NCBI RefSeq assembly: GCF_002221525.1
Contig: NZ_CP011028.1
Location: forward strand, 62,001 to 126,000
Direction: 5' to 3'
Source of the DNA: Pseudoalteromonas espejiana DSM 9414
GTDB lineage: Bacteria; Pseudomonadota; Gammaproteobacteria; Enterobacterales; Alteromonadaceae
Length of the DNA: 64,000 nt
Part shown: positions 26,241-33,468 of the stretch, piece after piece
Position numbering within the stretch: the stretch's first letter is position 1
Layout: each line of letters begins with the position of its first letter
Notes under the pieces: generated by a model
What the model was told of the DNA's origin: nothing
Seen by the model: only the letters and a program-made list of their open reading frames with translations
The model's database searches: none
Position numbers and translations under genes: made by a program

Positions 26241-26277
26241 AAGCTGAGTGTACTTTAGCGTACATTCGGCTTTTATT
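26241..26277 (+). terminator. Intrinsic terminator after the metallo-beta-lactamase-fold gene
   Basis: Arms 26241-26253 and 26260-26272 pair over 13 positions, two of them G-U, around a six-base loop; TTTTATTT follows. It ends only about 25 bases before the next ATG, so it may also attenuate read-through into the next gene. Confidence 0.7.
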
Positions 26278-26300
26278 TATTATGCCCAAAGGAGTTGTGT

Positions 26301-27833
26301 ATGTCGGCAGAAAAAACCCACCTAGAAATTTGTAACTTAACAAAAGAGCAGTATCCGCAAATTAAAACCTTGATGGATCAGGCTTATCCCGATTTAGGTG
26401 GCGCATGGCCAAGCCATACTATTTTTAGATTGATAGATCAGTTCCCTGAAGGGCAAATAGGCATAGTGGATGATGGTGTGCTTGTGGGCTTAGCGCTGAG
26501 CGTACAAGTAGACTACACGCGTTTTTCAAACCCACATACCTACGAAGACATAGCCGATGGCCATGATCGCGTATTTAGCGATACCGATGGCGATGCTTTA
26601 TATGGCTTAGATGTTGCTATTAGCGAAACTCACCGAGGCATGCGTTTAGGGCGTCGCCTTTATGATGCCCGTAAAGAATTGTGCCGCCAATATAACTTAC
26701 GCGCTATTTTAGCCGGTGGCCGTATTCCACGTTATTACAATCACAGCAGTGAAATGACGCCAATGGAATACATTGAAAAGGTTGACCAAAAAGAGCTTTA
26801 CGACCCAATTTTAAGCTTTCAGCTTTCTAACGACTTTCAGGTAAAGCGGTTACTTAAAAAGTATCTGCCGGAGGATCAAGAGTCTGTAGGTTACGCCACG
26901 TTACTTGAGTGGAATAACATAATGTATGAGCCAACCGATACGGTGCTCGAATCTACTAAATCAATCGTGCGTATAGGCGCGGTGCAATGGCAAATGCGCT
27001 GCGTTGAGTCGGTTGAAGAAATGCTAAAGCAGGTTGAATACTTTGTAGATACGGTATCTGACTACAAAAGCGATTTTATATTATTTCCTGAGTTTTTTAA
27101 CGCGCCACTTATGGGCTTAGGCGATCAAAATAATCAAACCGAAGCAATCCGCTATTTAGCGGAATATACCGAAACGTTTAAAAACGCGATGTCGCGTATG
27201 GCAATAGAATACAACGCCAATATTATTACCGGTTCTATGCCGCTTGCCGAAGACGATAAAATTTATAACGTAAGTTACTTATGCCACCGTAGCGGTAAAA
27301 TAGACGAGCAGCGCAAAATACACATAACCCCGCATGAGCAAAATGATTGGGTTATTCAAGGCGGCGACAAAATTGCCGTGTTTGATACCGATGCTGGGCG
27401 TGTAGGTATTCAAATTTGTTACGATGTAGAGTTTCCAGAGCTTTCGCGCATACTAGCTAAGCAAGGGCTTGATATACTCTTTGTACCGTTTTGGACCGAC
27501 ACTAAAAATAGTTATTTACGGGTTCGCCATTGTGCGCAAGCGCGCGCAATCGAAAACGAATGTTATGTGGTTATTGCAGGCTCAGTGGGTAACTTACCTG
27601 AGGTAGAAAGCTTAGACGTACAGTACTCGCAATCGGCAGTATTGACCCCGTCTGACTTTTCTTTTCCGCACGATGCAACATTAAATGAAGCCACACCTAA
27701 TACCGAAATGTTATTATTTAGCGACCTTGATATGGATAAACTAAAAATTCTTCATAGCGAAGGTACGGTGCGCAATTTAAAAGATCGCCGCGAAGATTTA
27801 TACGACGTAATTTTGAAAAAGAGAGATGTTTAA
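26301..27833 (+). CDS. GNAT acetyltransferase / carbon-nitrogen hydrolase fusion
   Basis: A 510-residue two-domain protein. The ATG at 26301 follows AAAGGAG. The N-terminal GNAT domain (about 5-205) has the acetyl-CoA loop in Arg-Gly-Met-Arg-Leu-Gly-Arg-Arg-Leu-Tyr. The C-terminal nitrilase-superfamily domain (about 225-500) keeps the full Glu-Lys-Cys triad: Glu264 (Phe-Pro-Glu-Phe), Lys339 (Arg-Lys-Ile-His) and Cys373 (Ile-Cys-Tyr-Asp-Val-Glu). It should hydrolyse an amide or nitrile-type C-N bond, with the GNAT half binding or acylating a related substrate. Fusions of this type are known but the reaction is not. Its stop overlaps the start of the Gdx-type exporter gene (TAATG), so the two are translationally coupled. 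Confidence 0.93.
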   Translation: MSAEKTHLEICNLTKEQYPQIKTLMDQAYPDLGGAWPSHTIFRLIDQFPEGQIGIVDDGVLVGLALSVQVDYTRFSNPHTYEDIADGHDRVFSDTDGDALYGLDVAISETHRGMRLGRRLYDARKELCRQYNLRAILAGGRIPRYYNHSSEMTPMEYIEKVDQKELYDPILSFQLSNDFQVKRLLKKYLPEDQESVGYATLLEWNNIMYEPTDTVLESTKSIVRIGAVQWQMRCVESVEEMLKQVEYFVDTVSDYKSDFILFPEFFNAPLMGLGDQNNQTEAIRYLAEYTETFKNAMSRMAIEYNANIITGSMPLAEDDKIYNVSYLCHRSGKIDEQRKIHITPHEQNDWVIQGGDKIAVFDTDAGRVGIQICYDVEFPELSRILAKQGLDILFVPFWTDTKNSYLRVRHCAQARAIENECYVVIAGSVGNLPEVESLDVQYSQSAVLTPSDFSFPHDATLNEATPNTEMLLFSDLDMDKLKILHSEGTVRNLKDRREDLYDVILKKRDV

Positions 27834-28150
27834 TGGCATGGGTTTATTTAGTCATTGCAGGCCTGCTTGAAATAGGCTGGCCAATTGGTTTAAAAATTTC
27901 ACAACAACCCGATACTCGCTGGCAGGGTATTGCAATGGCTGTGGCGTTTTTAACAGCCAGTGGCTTTATGTTGTGGCTTGCACAAAAGCAAATATCAATG
28001 GGTACTTCCTACGCAGTATGGACCGGCATTGGCGCTGCAGGAACGTTTTTAGTGGGTATATTATTTTACGGTGATGCAGCCACGTTTGGCCGTATTGCAG
28101 GTGTACTCATGATTATTTGCGGTGTGATAACGCTAAAAATTAGCTCTTAA
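27833..28150 (+). CDS. gdx: SMR family exporter, Gdx/SugE type
   Basis: A 105-residue protein with four membrane helices and the essential Glu13 in helix 1 (Gly-Leu-Leu-Glu-Ile-Gly-Trp-Pro). The helix 1 ending Gly-Leu-Lys and the Gly-Thr-Ser-Tyr-Ala-Val-Trp-Thr-Gly-Ile-Gly segment are typical of the SugE/Gdx branch, which exports guanidinium as a dual-topology dimer, rather than the EmrE drug branch. Its ATG overlaps the stop of the GNAT/nitrilase gene, so they share one transcript. I see no guanidine riboswitch; the leader of the upstream gene is too short. The substrate may therefore be a product of the fused enzyme, which is inference. Confidence 0.88.
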   Translation: MAWVYLVIAGLLEIGWPIGLKISQQPDTRWQGIAMAVAFLTASGFMLWLAQKQISMGTSYAVWTGIGAAGTFLVGILFYGDAATFGRIAGVLMIICGVITLKISS

Positions 28151-28197
28151 AAAGAGCGCTTAAAACTCGCTTTAAAAGTTATAAGCAGCTTTATAGT

Positions 28198-28226
28198 AGC
28201 GCAGGATTAAAAGCCTGCGCTTTTTT
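28198..28226 (+). terminator. Intrinsic terminator of the GNAT/nitrilase-gdx operon
   Basis: GCGCAGG (28199-28205) pairs with CCTGCGC (28214-28220) around an eight-base loop, with a flanking A-T pair and a run of six T. The convergent DMT transporter gene ends seven bases later. Confidence 0.85.
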
Positions 28227-28232
28227 ATATTC

Positions 28233-29111
28233 TCAATTTGGCAGCATCACTAAAATAGCGGCAATGGCTATTAGGATTAAGCCTGCGGTGTCTGGCTTTT
28301 TGAGTGGTTGCTTTAGCCAAAGTACAGCAATTAGCATAGTAAAAAATACTTCAACCTGCCCAAGCGTTTTAACATACGCCACGTGCTGTAAACTCATTGC
28401 ACTAAACCAGCCAATAGAGCCCACACAACTAAAAATACTAATCGCTGTTGTAATGCCTTTATATTGCCAAAGTTTACTAAGAGTATGCGGCTCTTTTAGT
28501 AATAAATAGCCAAGTAATATAAGTGTTTGTAGGCTTATTACAAACAGTAAAACCCATGCAGCCGAGTGCGGAAATAATAACCCTGAATTTAAACTCGCTT
28601 CACGTACCCAAAGGGATGTAAGAGCAAAGCTTGTGCCGCAGGCAAGGCCAAGTAACGCTGTTTTAGCATCAAAGTGTTTTACGCTGGTTATACCGCTAAG
28701 TAAAAGCACTGCTATGGCCCCTAAAAATACCCCTAACCAACCAAATACACTAAGCGCAGAGCCAAAAAATAATACCCCTAAAATAGCCGCGACTAACGCC
28801 TCACTTTTAGCAAGTCCTGCACCTACGGCGTAATTATTCATTTTAAATAGCTTTACCATTAAACTCGTGGCAAGTATTTGCATAACGCTTGCGCCAAAAA
28901 TAAATCCCCAAAAGGCATTATTAAATGTAGGCATGGCTGTATCTTGATATTGATAAAGGCCATATAAATAAACTGCAGCAATGGGGCCTGCTAAAATAAA
29001 ACGTGAAAGGGTTACGCCAGCAACACTTACATTGTTACTTAATTTACTTTGCAGAGCATTACGCCAGGCTTGCATAAAGGCGGCTAAAAAAGTGAAAAAG
29101 ATCCAAGTCAT
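28233..29111 (-). CDS. EamA/DMT family transporter
   Basis: A 292-residue inner-membrane protein with about ten hydrophobic helices arranged as two EamA repeats (about 1-140 and 150-290). The second half ends with the common Gly-x-x-Glu-Val-Phe-Phe-x-x-Leu-Ile-Ala-Val-Leu-Trp-Leu-Lys pattern and Gly-Leu-Ile-Leu-Ile. DMT transporters move small metabolites, often outward, and the substrate cannot be predicted. It is convergent with the gdx operon and probably monocistronic. The 255 bases upstream hold an unexplained plus-strand terminator, described separately. Confidence 0.88.
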   Translation of the reverse strand: MTWIFFTFLAAFMQAWRNALQSKLSNNVSVAGVTLSRFILAGPIAAVYLYGLYQYQDTAMPTFNNAFWGFIFGASVMQILATSLMVKLFKMNNYAVGAGLAKSEALVAAILGVLFFGSALSVFGWLGVFLGAIAVLLLSGITSVKHFDAKTALLGLACGTSFALTSLWVREASLNSGLLFPHSAAWVLLFVISLQTLILLGYLLLKEPHTLSKLWQYKGITTAISIFSCVGSIGWFSAMSLQHVAYVKTLGQVEVFFTMLIAVLWLKQPLKKPDTAGLILIAIAAILVMLPN

Positions 29112-29266
29112 GGTATTCGTCGATTAAAAATAAGGTCTTTAAGTTAACAATCTTTAGTTATTAATGCGATGCATTAAGGGTGATAGTGAATATTCATCAT
29201 CTGCGATATTATGCCGCACTGCTTTATGAGTAAACTTAGCTATAGTCAATATGATGTTATTGTTTA

Positions 29267-29307
29267 GCCGCCAGCGTATGTCATAAAACGTTTGGGCGGC
29301 TTTTTTT
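29267..29307 (+). terminator. Plus-strand terminator hairpin with no gene before it
   Basis: GCCGCC (29267-29272) pairs with GGCGGC (29295-29300) and is followed by seven T. The loop region holds further partial pairing. The nearest upstream gene runs the other way, so this terminator must end either a short non-coding transcript starting in about 29112-29260 or an attenuated leader of the MAPEG gene at 29367. Confidence 0.6.
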
Positions 29308-29366
29308 ATGCGTGTATGTTATATGTATTGCTCAAATAATCAGGATTTATAATAAGAGAATAAATT

Positions 29367-29750
29367 ATGACAACATTAGTGGTGTGTGCATTATTAGCTG
29401 TATTAATGCCTTATTTTGCAAAAGTACCCGTGGCCGTTGCGATGGCAAAGCTTGGACGGTACGACAATAAACACCCACGTTCACAACAAGCAAAACTAAC
29501 GGGTTTTGGTGCTCGGGCGCTCGCTGCTCATCAAAATTGTTTTGAATCACTTGCAGTGTTTGCCATTGCTATTGCTGCTGTACTTGGTACTAACTCAGTA
29601 AATGCAGTAACCGAAACCTTGGCGGTTACTCATATAGTTTCGCGAACTTTGTATTGTATTTTTTATTGGTTGAACCTAGATATTATACGTTCGCTTGTAT
29701 GGTTTATTGGCTTAGGTACTGCCATTGCCATTATTATAGTGAGTATCTAA
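29367..29750 (+). CDS. MAPEG family membrane protein
   Basis: A 127-residue protein with four membrane helices. The segment Tyr-Asp-Asn-Lys-His-Pro-Arg followed by Gly-x-Gly-Ala-Arg-Ala-x-Ala-Ala-His-Gln-Asn-x-x-Glu-Ser (about 32-64) is the MAPEG signature, with the Arg and Asn residues that bind glutathione in characterised enzymes. Bacterial members are mostly of unknown activity; detoxification is a guess. The frame begins at a standard ATG after an AAGAGA-type site. It is convergent with the M56 peptidase gene across a stem-loop. Confidence 0.88.
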   Translation: MTTLVVCALLAVLMPYFAKVPVAVAMAKLGRYDNKHPRSQQAKLTGFGARALAAHQNCFESLAVFAIAIAAVLGTNSVNAVTETLAVTHIVSRTLYCIFYWLNLDIIRSLVWFIGLGTAIAIIIVSI

Positions 29751-29764
29751 TTTATTGTTAAAAC

Positions 29765-29801
29765 CACAAAGCAAGCGGCCTAAAAGGGCGCTTGCTTTGT
29801 G
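29765..29801. terminator. Stem-loop between the MAPEG and M56 genes
   Basis: A perfect 13-base-pair inverted repeat (29765-29777 with 29789-29801) around an 11-base loop. The flank on the minus strand reads GTTTTAA, and on the plus strand there is no long T-run, so it probably serves mainly as the terminator of the leftward blaI-M56 operon. Confidence 0.65.
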
Positions 29802-29835
29802 CTCTTGTATAACTTAATAGCATAACTCAATAGTA

Positions 29836-31047
29836 TTAATGCGATACTTTAATTCGCTCGATTAAATCGGTATTAGCAACCTCGCTGTTTATAGCAAAGT
29901 CTAACTGTACGAGTACATCATTAAAGCCTGCCTCAGACATTTTATATTCCCACTTTGCCAAGGCTTCCTTCGCTGATTTATCAAAAACGTCTGATGGCTT
30001 AGATTGAATTACGCTAATGTTTTTTGTTCTGCCATTGGCGGCAATATCGTATTTTAATACTACCGAGCCGCTAATGCCTTGCTTAGCTGCTTGGGCAGGG
30101 TAGACAGGTTCAATGCGTATTGTTGGTGAAATATGATCCTCTTTCGTTATTTCAGCTTGGGGCTGTTTTGCAATGGCTAAACCGCTAAGCATGCTTGCCG
30201 CTATTAGCAGTAAGCCACCTTTGGCAAAGCGAGAGTGATTACCACTGTGCTTTATATTGGTAAGTCGTTGTAACATGGTTTTTTTATCTCCGTAGTGTGA
30301 ATAAGCCATTAGGCCTGCGGGAGTTGCTGCCGCGCAGTTAACTAAGGCTTTGCTGTATAAAATGTGTTGGTGTGTGGTTTTATTGGCAAGTACCCGTTCA
30401 TCACAAGTCAGCTCTTGTAATCGGCGCATGCTTGCGTAACAAAACCAAGCAAGTGGGTTAAACCAAAGTAAAATAGTGGGTAGTAGCATGAATGCGTTTG
30501 TTAAGTTGTCTTTGCGTTTAATGTGTACGTTTTCGTGCTCTAAAATAAGCGCCAATGTGGCTCTATCAAACTGGGTATTATAGTTGCTCGGCAGCACTAG
30601 TTTACTGTTTAAAATACCCACCACCATTGGCGTGGCTACATGTTGGCTGATATAAGTTTTAGCACTTGTAGTAAGTGTATGGTTAAAGTGTGTTAGCTCT
30701 GTTAGCTGCAGGCTTTTAACAAAGCGAGTATGTGTAATAAAGCTGGCTATTAATAACCCCGCGGTAATAAGTACATACATAAGTGCCCAGCTAATACCCA
30801 TTTCATGTGTAAAAGGCTGGTTAGGGGTAATTAAGTAATGGCTAATGTTGCTATTTTGCAGTGGTTTAATCGCATTGGGTAAATTAGCGATAACTAATGC
30901 CGCAGGCAATAACCACGCTAACTTGTATACAAACCGCGCGCCAAGGATTTTTAAACCAAATCGCTCGAGTAAAATAAATCCACAAAACAAAATACTTAAT
31001 AGTAGTTGTTGCTCAATTAACCAATTAAACCCAGTTTGAATAACCAT
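29836..31047 (-). CDS. BlaR1-type M56 metallopeptidase with C-terminal TonB domain
   Basis: A 403-residue membrane protein. The N-terminal half has about four helices and a cytoplasmic zinc-protease site His171-Glu172-x-x-His175, followed by Lys-Arg-Lys-Asp-Asn as in BlaR1/MecR1. After the last helix (about 272-292) the periplasmic part is not a penicillin-binding sensor but a domain of about 85 residues like the TonB C-terminal domain (Pro-Val-Tyr-Pro-x-x-Ala, then Gly-x-Val-Val-Leu-Lys-Tyr-Asp-Ile). It follows a BlaI-type repressor gene by nine bases. The likely logic is signal-triggered proteolysis of the repressor; the signal is not expected to be a beta-lactam bound covalently by this protein. 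Confidence 0.87.
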   Translation of the reverse strand: MVIQTGFNWLIEQQLLLSILFCGFILLERFGLKILGARFVYKLAWLLPAALVIANLPNAIKPLQNSNISHYLITPNQPFTHEMGISWALMYVLITAGLLIASFITHTRFVKSLQLTELTHFNHTLTTSAKTYISQHVATPMVVGILNSKLVLPSNYNTQFDRATLALILEHENVHIKRKDNLTNAFMLLPTILLWFNPLAWFCYASMRRLQELTCDERVLANKTTHQHILYSKALVNCAAATPAGLMAYSHYGDKKTMLQRLTNIKHSGNHSRFAKGGLLLIAASMLSGLAIAKQPQAEITKEDHISPTIRIEPVYPAQAAKQGISGSVVLKYDIAANGRTKNISVIQSKPSDVFDKSAKEALAKWEYKMSEAGFNDVLVQLDFAINSEVANTDLIERIKVSH

Positions 31048-31056
31048 ATTAATCCC

Positions 31057-31431
31057 TTACTTTTGGTTTTTTTCCCAGTCATCAATGACTTTTTTAAGCT
31101 CGTTTATATCTTGCTGAGAAAGCTGCTCCGATTTAGCAAAACCGCTTACCAGCGGGGCTATGCGACCACTAAAAAAGCGCTCAATAAAGTTTTGGCTCTC
31201 TTTTAGGGTGTAGTCGGCGCGCTCCATGCAGGGGGTATAAATATATTGGCGACCGTCTTTTTCAAACGACAGTGCGCCTTTTTTAACTAATCGACCCAGT
31301 AAGGTTTTAATGGTTTTTTCGTGCCATTGCTTATCATCGCTTAAGCGCTCAATAATTTGGTTGGCGGTTGCTGGGTAATTAACCCAAAGTGCATCAAGTA
31401 CTTCAAATTCTGCTTTTGATAACTCAATCAT
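31057..31431 (-). CDS. BlaI/MecI family transcriptional repressor
   Basis: A 124-residue winged-helix repressor. The start Leu-Ser-x-Ala-Glu-Phe-Glu-Val-Leu-Asp-Ala-Leu-Trp, the recognition helix with Lys-Thr-Ile-Lys-Thr-Leu-Leu-Gly-Arg-Leu-Val-Lys-Lys-Gly-Ala, and Arg-Gln-Tyr-Ile-Tyr-Thr-Pro are typical of BlaI. The C-terminal helices mediate dimerisation and in the family contain the site cut by the M56 partner, which is encoded nine bases downstream. Two TACA-N2-TGTA sequences lie directly upstream of its ATG, the classic BlaI operator form, so the operon is probably self-repressed. Confidence 0.9.
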   Translation of the reverse strand: MIELSKAEFEVLDALWVNYPATANQIIERLSDDKQWHEKTIKTLLGRLVKKGALSFEKDGRQYIYTPCMERADYTLKESQNFIERFFSGRIAPLVSGFAKSEQLSQQDINELKKVIDDWEKNQK

Positions 31432-31440
31432 TTTATTGCC

Positions 31441-31476
31441 TACAAATGTAATCTTTAATTTAAGACTACACCTGTA
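31441..31476. promoter_or_regulatory. Two BlaI-type operators (TACA-N2-TGTA)
   Basis: TACAAATGTA (31441-31450) and TACACCTGTA (31467-31476) each match the dyad TACA-N2-TGTA used by BlaI/MecI repressors, and both continue as ATCT. Their centres are 26 bases apart. The first lies ten bases before the repressor ATG. The second lies just downstream of a TTGCAA hexamer on the minus strand, where it would cover the promoter. Autoregulation is inferred. Confidence 0.7.
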
Positions 31477-31530
31477 ATCTATTTTTGCAAGGTTATTTTT
31501 TAACTTTTTTATGCGCTATTTAAACGAAGG

Positions 31531-32223
31531 TTAGATTTTTGAAATATCAGTTTTATTAATTTGTATGTAGTGGTTTTCAGGGAGGTTTAGTTTTGAAAGA
31601 GCGAGTTCGCTAAATTGCACTCTAAATAAATCAGTTACTTTAAAGCCGCAGTAATGCGCCATTTTACGTATTTGCCTGTTAAGCCCTTGCTTTAAAATAA
31701 TACTAAACTGGTTGTCAGCTATTTTAGTTACTTCACACGGCAAGGTTACTTGCTTATCTACAGGCACCCCAGCGGCCATTATTTCACAAAACTCATTATT
31801 AATAGGTTTATTTACCGTCACTAAATAACGTTTGGGCTGGTGGAAGTCAGGGTGAATAAGTTGATTACAAAAATCACCGTCGTTGGTCAAAATAAGTAAG
31901 CCCCGAGAGTCTTTATCTAATCGGCCAATAGGATAAACACGGGTAAGTGTAGGCAAATGGTGAATAAGGCTGGCAGGGTCATCTTTATTTAATTTGCAGT
32001 CAATACCTACAGGTTTGTGGTACGCAAAATAAACTAGCTCGGCTGCGCCTTTAACTGCTTGGCCATTAACTATTACTAAGTCTTGCTCATCAACGTGATC
32101 AATATGATTAGCAGGGCGATCATTTACCGTTACTACCCCTTCATCTATTAAGCGCGATGCCTGTTTGCGTGAGCAAACACCGGCGTGAGCAATGTATTTA
32201 GCGAGTCGAATTTTATTGCTCAT
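31531..32223 (-). CDS. rluF: RsuA/RluF family 23S rRNA pseudouridine synthase
   Basis: A 230-residue enzyme with an N-terminal S4 RNA-binding domain (about 3-50, His-Ala-Gly-Val-Cys-Ser-Arg-Lys-Gln-Ala-Ser-Arg-Leu-Ile) and a catalytic domain with Gly-Arg-Leu-Asp-Lys-Asp-Ser-Arg-Gly-Leu-Leu-Ile-Leu-Thr-Asn-Asp-Gly, whose Asp is the nucleophile. Gln-Gly-Leu-Asn-Arg-Gln-Ile-Arg-Lys-Met resembles RluF, which modifies U2604 of 23S rRNA, more than RluB or RsuA. It lacks the basic C-terminal tail of E. coli RluF. RluF rather than RluE is a judgement by eye. It is divergent from the next gene. Confidence 0.82.
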   Translation of the reverse strand: MSNKIRLAKYIAHAGVCSRKQASRLIDEGVVTVNDRPANHIDHVDEQDLVIVNGQAVKGAAELVYFAYHKPVGIDCKLNKDDPASLIHHLPTLTRVYPIGRLDKDSRGLLILTNDGDFCNQLIHPDFHQPKRYLVTVNKPINNEFCEIMAAGVPVDKQVTLPCEVTKIADNQFSIILKQGLNRQIRKMAHYCGFKVTDLFRVQFSELALSKLNLPENHYIQINKTDISKI

Positions 32224-32314
32224 AAGCTTAAAAAGGCAGTGATGTAATAATTTGATCGCGATTATAGCAAAGGTGCGTATCTATAAAGTTACTTTTTATA
32301 AAAAGGCGATTGTT

Positions 32315-32620
32315 ATGGGTATGAAATTTTCTGAACTAAAAAAACACGAACCATTACAAAAAGTGGTGGCGCACTCCCTAGAAATGGCGCTCTATCAGGT
32401 GTCTGTCATTATAAATAACGTAGAGTATTATATTACTGAAGAAAATGGCGAATTTGTAAAAGCGCTCAGCCCGCTGCATATTCAAAAACGTTTTGAAAAA
32501 ATAGCCTACGCCGAAATGGTGCTACGACACACGAGTGCCTACGACGAAATGTGCGGCCAACCCGAAAAAACAAGCAGCAATTTACTAGAAGTACCTTATG
32601 GTAAAAATAACCTTTTTTAA
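32315..32620 (+). CDS. DUF6482-like small protein
   Basis: A 101-residue soluble protein with no signal peptide or membrane segment. It begins Met-Gly-Met-Lys-Phe-Ser-Glu-Leu and contains Glu-Met-Ala-Leu-Tyr-Gln-Val-Ser-Val and a Tyr-Tyr-Ile-Thr-Glu-Glu-Asn-Gly strand, followed by Glu-Met-Val-Leu-Arg-His-x-Ser-Ala-Tyr-Asp-Glu-Met. This resembles the small family named DUF6482, common in marine gammaproteobacteria and of unknown function; I am not certain of the family name. The ATG at 32315 has AAGG about ten bases upstream; the frame extends to 32252 without support. Confidence 0.7.
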   Translation: MGMKFSELKKHEPLQKVVAHSLEMALYQVSVIINNVEYYITEENGEFVKALSPLHIQKRFEKIAYAEMVLRHTSAYDEMCGQPEKTSSNLLEVPYGKNNLF

Positions 32621-32661
32621 TTAAGTTAGTTTGCTAGTATCTGCTTCTTTAAGGGCGGTAC

Positions 32662-33069
32662 ATGTATCAATTTAAAGCAGATAATACCGATGCGTTAAAC
32701 TCAGCGCTTCGCACTAAAATAGTTGAATTTAACGCGCAGCACTTTGATGCGCAAAGAGTGCCATTAGGCTATAAATTTGTTGATGAGCAAAGTAAGGTTG
32801 TTGCAGGTATTAGTGGGTGTGTGTTTGGAAATTGGCTGATGATTAGTTGGCTTTGGTGTAGCGATGTAGCGCGAGGTCAAGGGCTTGCAGGTAAGTTACT
32901 AACGGCACTTGAACAATCAGCTGTTGAACTAGGTGCAACGACCGCTCAGCTCGATACGCTTGATTTTCAGGCTAAGCCATTTTACGAAAAACGCGGGTAT
33001 GTGGTTAAGTATCAACTTAATAACTACCCGCGCTCTGGTACGCGCTACTTTATGGAAAAGTCGCTTTAA
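32662..33069 (+). CDS. GNAT family N-acetyltransferase
   Basis: A 135-residue acetyltransferase of minimal GNAT size. The acetyl-CoA-binding motif is Val-Ala-Arg-Gly-Gln-Gly-Leu-Ala-Gly-Lys-Leu-Leu (about 73-84), preceded by the beta-strand Trp-Leu-Trp-Cys, and the C-terminal Phe-Tyr-Glu-Lys-Arg-Gly-Tyr motif is intact. The substrate is not predictable. AAGGGCGG precedes the ATG. It follows the DUF6482-like gene by 41 bases and ends ten bases before the convergent HopJ-like gene, with no terminator between them. Confidence 0.88.
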   Translation: MYQFKADNTDALNSALRTKIVEFNAQHFDAQRVPLGYKFVDEQSKVVAGISGCVFGNWLMISWLWCSDVARGQGLAGKLLTALEQSAVELGATTAQLDTLDFQAKPFYEKRGYVVKYQLNNYPRSGTRYFMEKSL

Positions 33070-33079
33070 TTTTTGCTGA

Positions 33080-33436
33080 CTATTTTGCTTTTAGCGGCTC
33101 GCCTTCAAAAGTAACCCCTAAAAATGGCGTTGCCTCTGGCGCTAACATAAACGTGCGAATGTTCATGTGATCATCGCCCTTAGGGTTTTGTAGTACGTCT
33201 TCACGGTAAAACTTACCAAAGCAATCTAATGTATTTTGTTTACTTAAATCGTTTAATTTAGCAAACGCAAAAATTTTACATGAACCGTTGTTTTCACTTG
33301 CTGAGCTAAGCAACCCGTGGTTATTAAAGCCACATGCAGTAAAATTGTAATTAGCTTCAATCACCGCCATTGTGTCGGTAAATTGAATGCTTTTTGGGTT
33401 ATCTGCAAGTTGCTGTAAAAAATCTAGTAGTAACAT
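33080..33436 (-). CDS. HopJ type III effector family protein
   Basis: A 118-residue soluble protein. The opening Phe-x-x-Gln-Leu-x-x-Asn-Pro-x-x-Ile-x-Phe-x-Asp-Thr-Met-Ala-Val-Ile-Glu-like pattern, Tyr-Asn-Phe-Thr, and the Asn-Gly-Ser-Cys-Lys-Ile-Phe-Ala-Phe-Ala strand match the HopJ family. Despite the name, most members occur in free-living bacteria without a type III system, and no such genes are in this window, so an effector role is unlikely. Its real function is unknown. It is the last gene of the leftward run, 32 bases after the unrecognised secreted protein gene. Confidence 0.85.
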   Translation of the reverse strand: MLLLDFLQQLADNPKSIQFTDTMAVIEANYNFTACGFNNHGLLSSASENNGSCKIFAFAKLNDLSKQNTLDCFGKFYREDVLQNPKGDDHMNIRTFMLAPEATPFLGVTFEGEPLKAK

Positions 33437-33468
33437 TTTTATCCTTTTTAATATAAAAATATAAGGGA

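Noticed and set aside
26214..26300. Guanidine riboswitch upstream of the GNAT/nitrilase-gdx operon
   Set aside because: The space is filled by a simple terminator hairpin and shows none of the conserved riboswitch loops.
29836..31047. Beta-lactam sensor BlaR1
   Set aside because: The penicillin-binding sensor domain with its Ser-x-x-Lys motif is absent; a TonB-like domain takes its place.
33080..33436. Type III secretion effector
   Set aside because: The HopJ name is historical; no secretion genes are present and the family is common in free-living bacteria.
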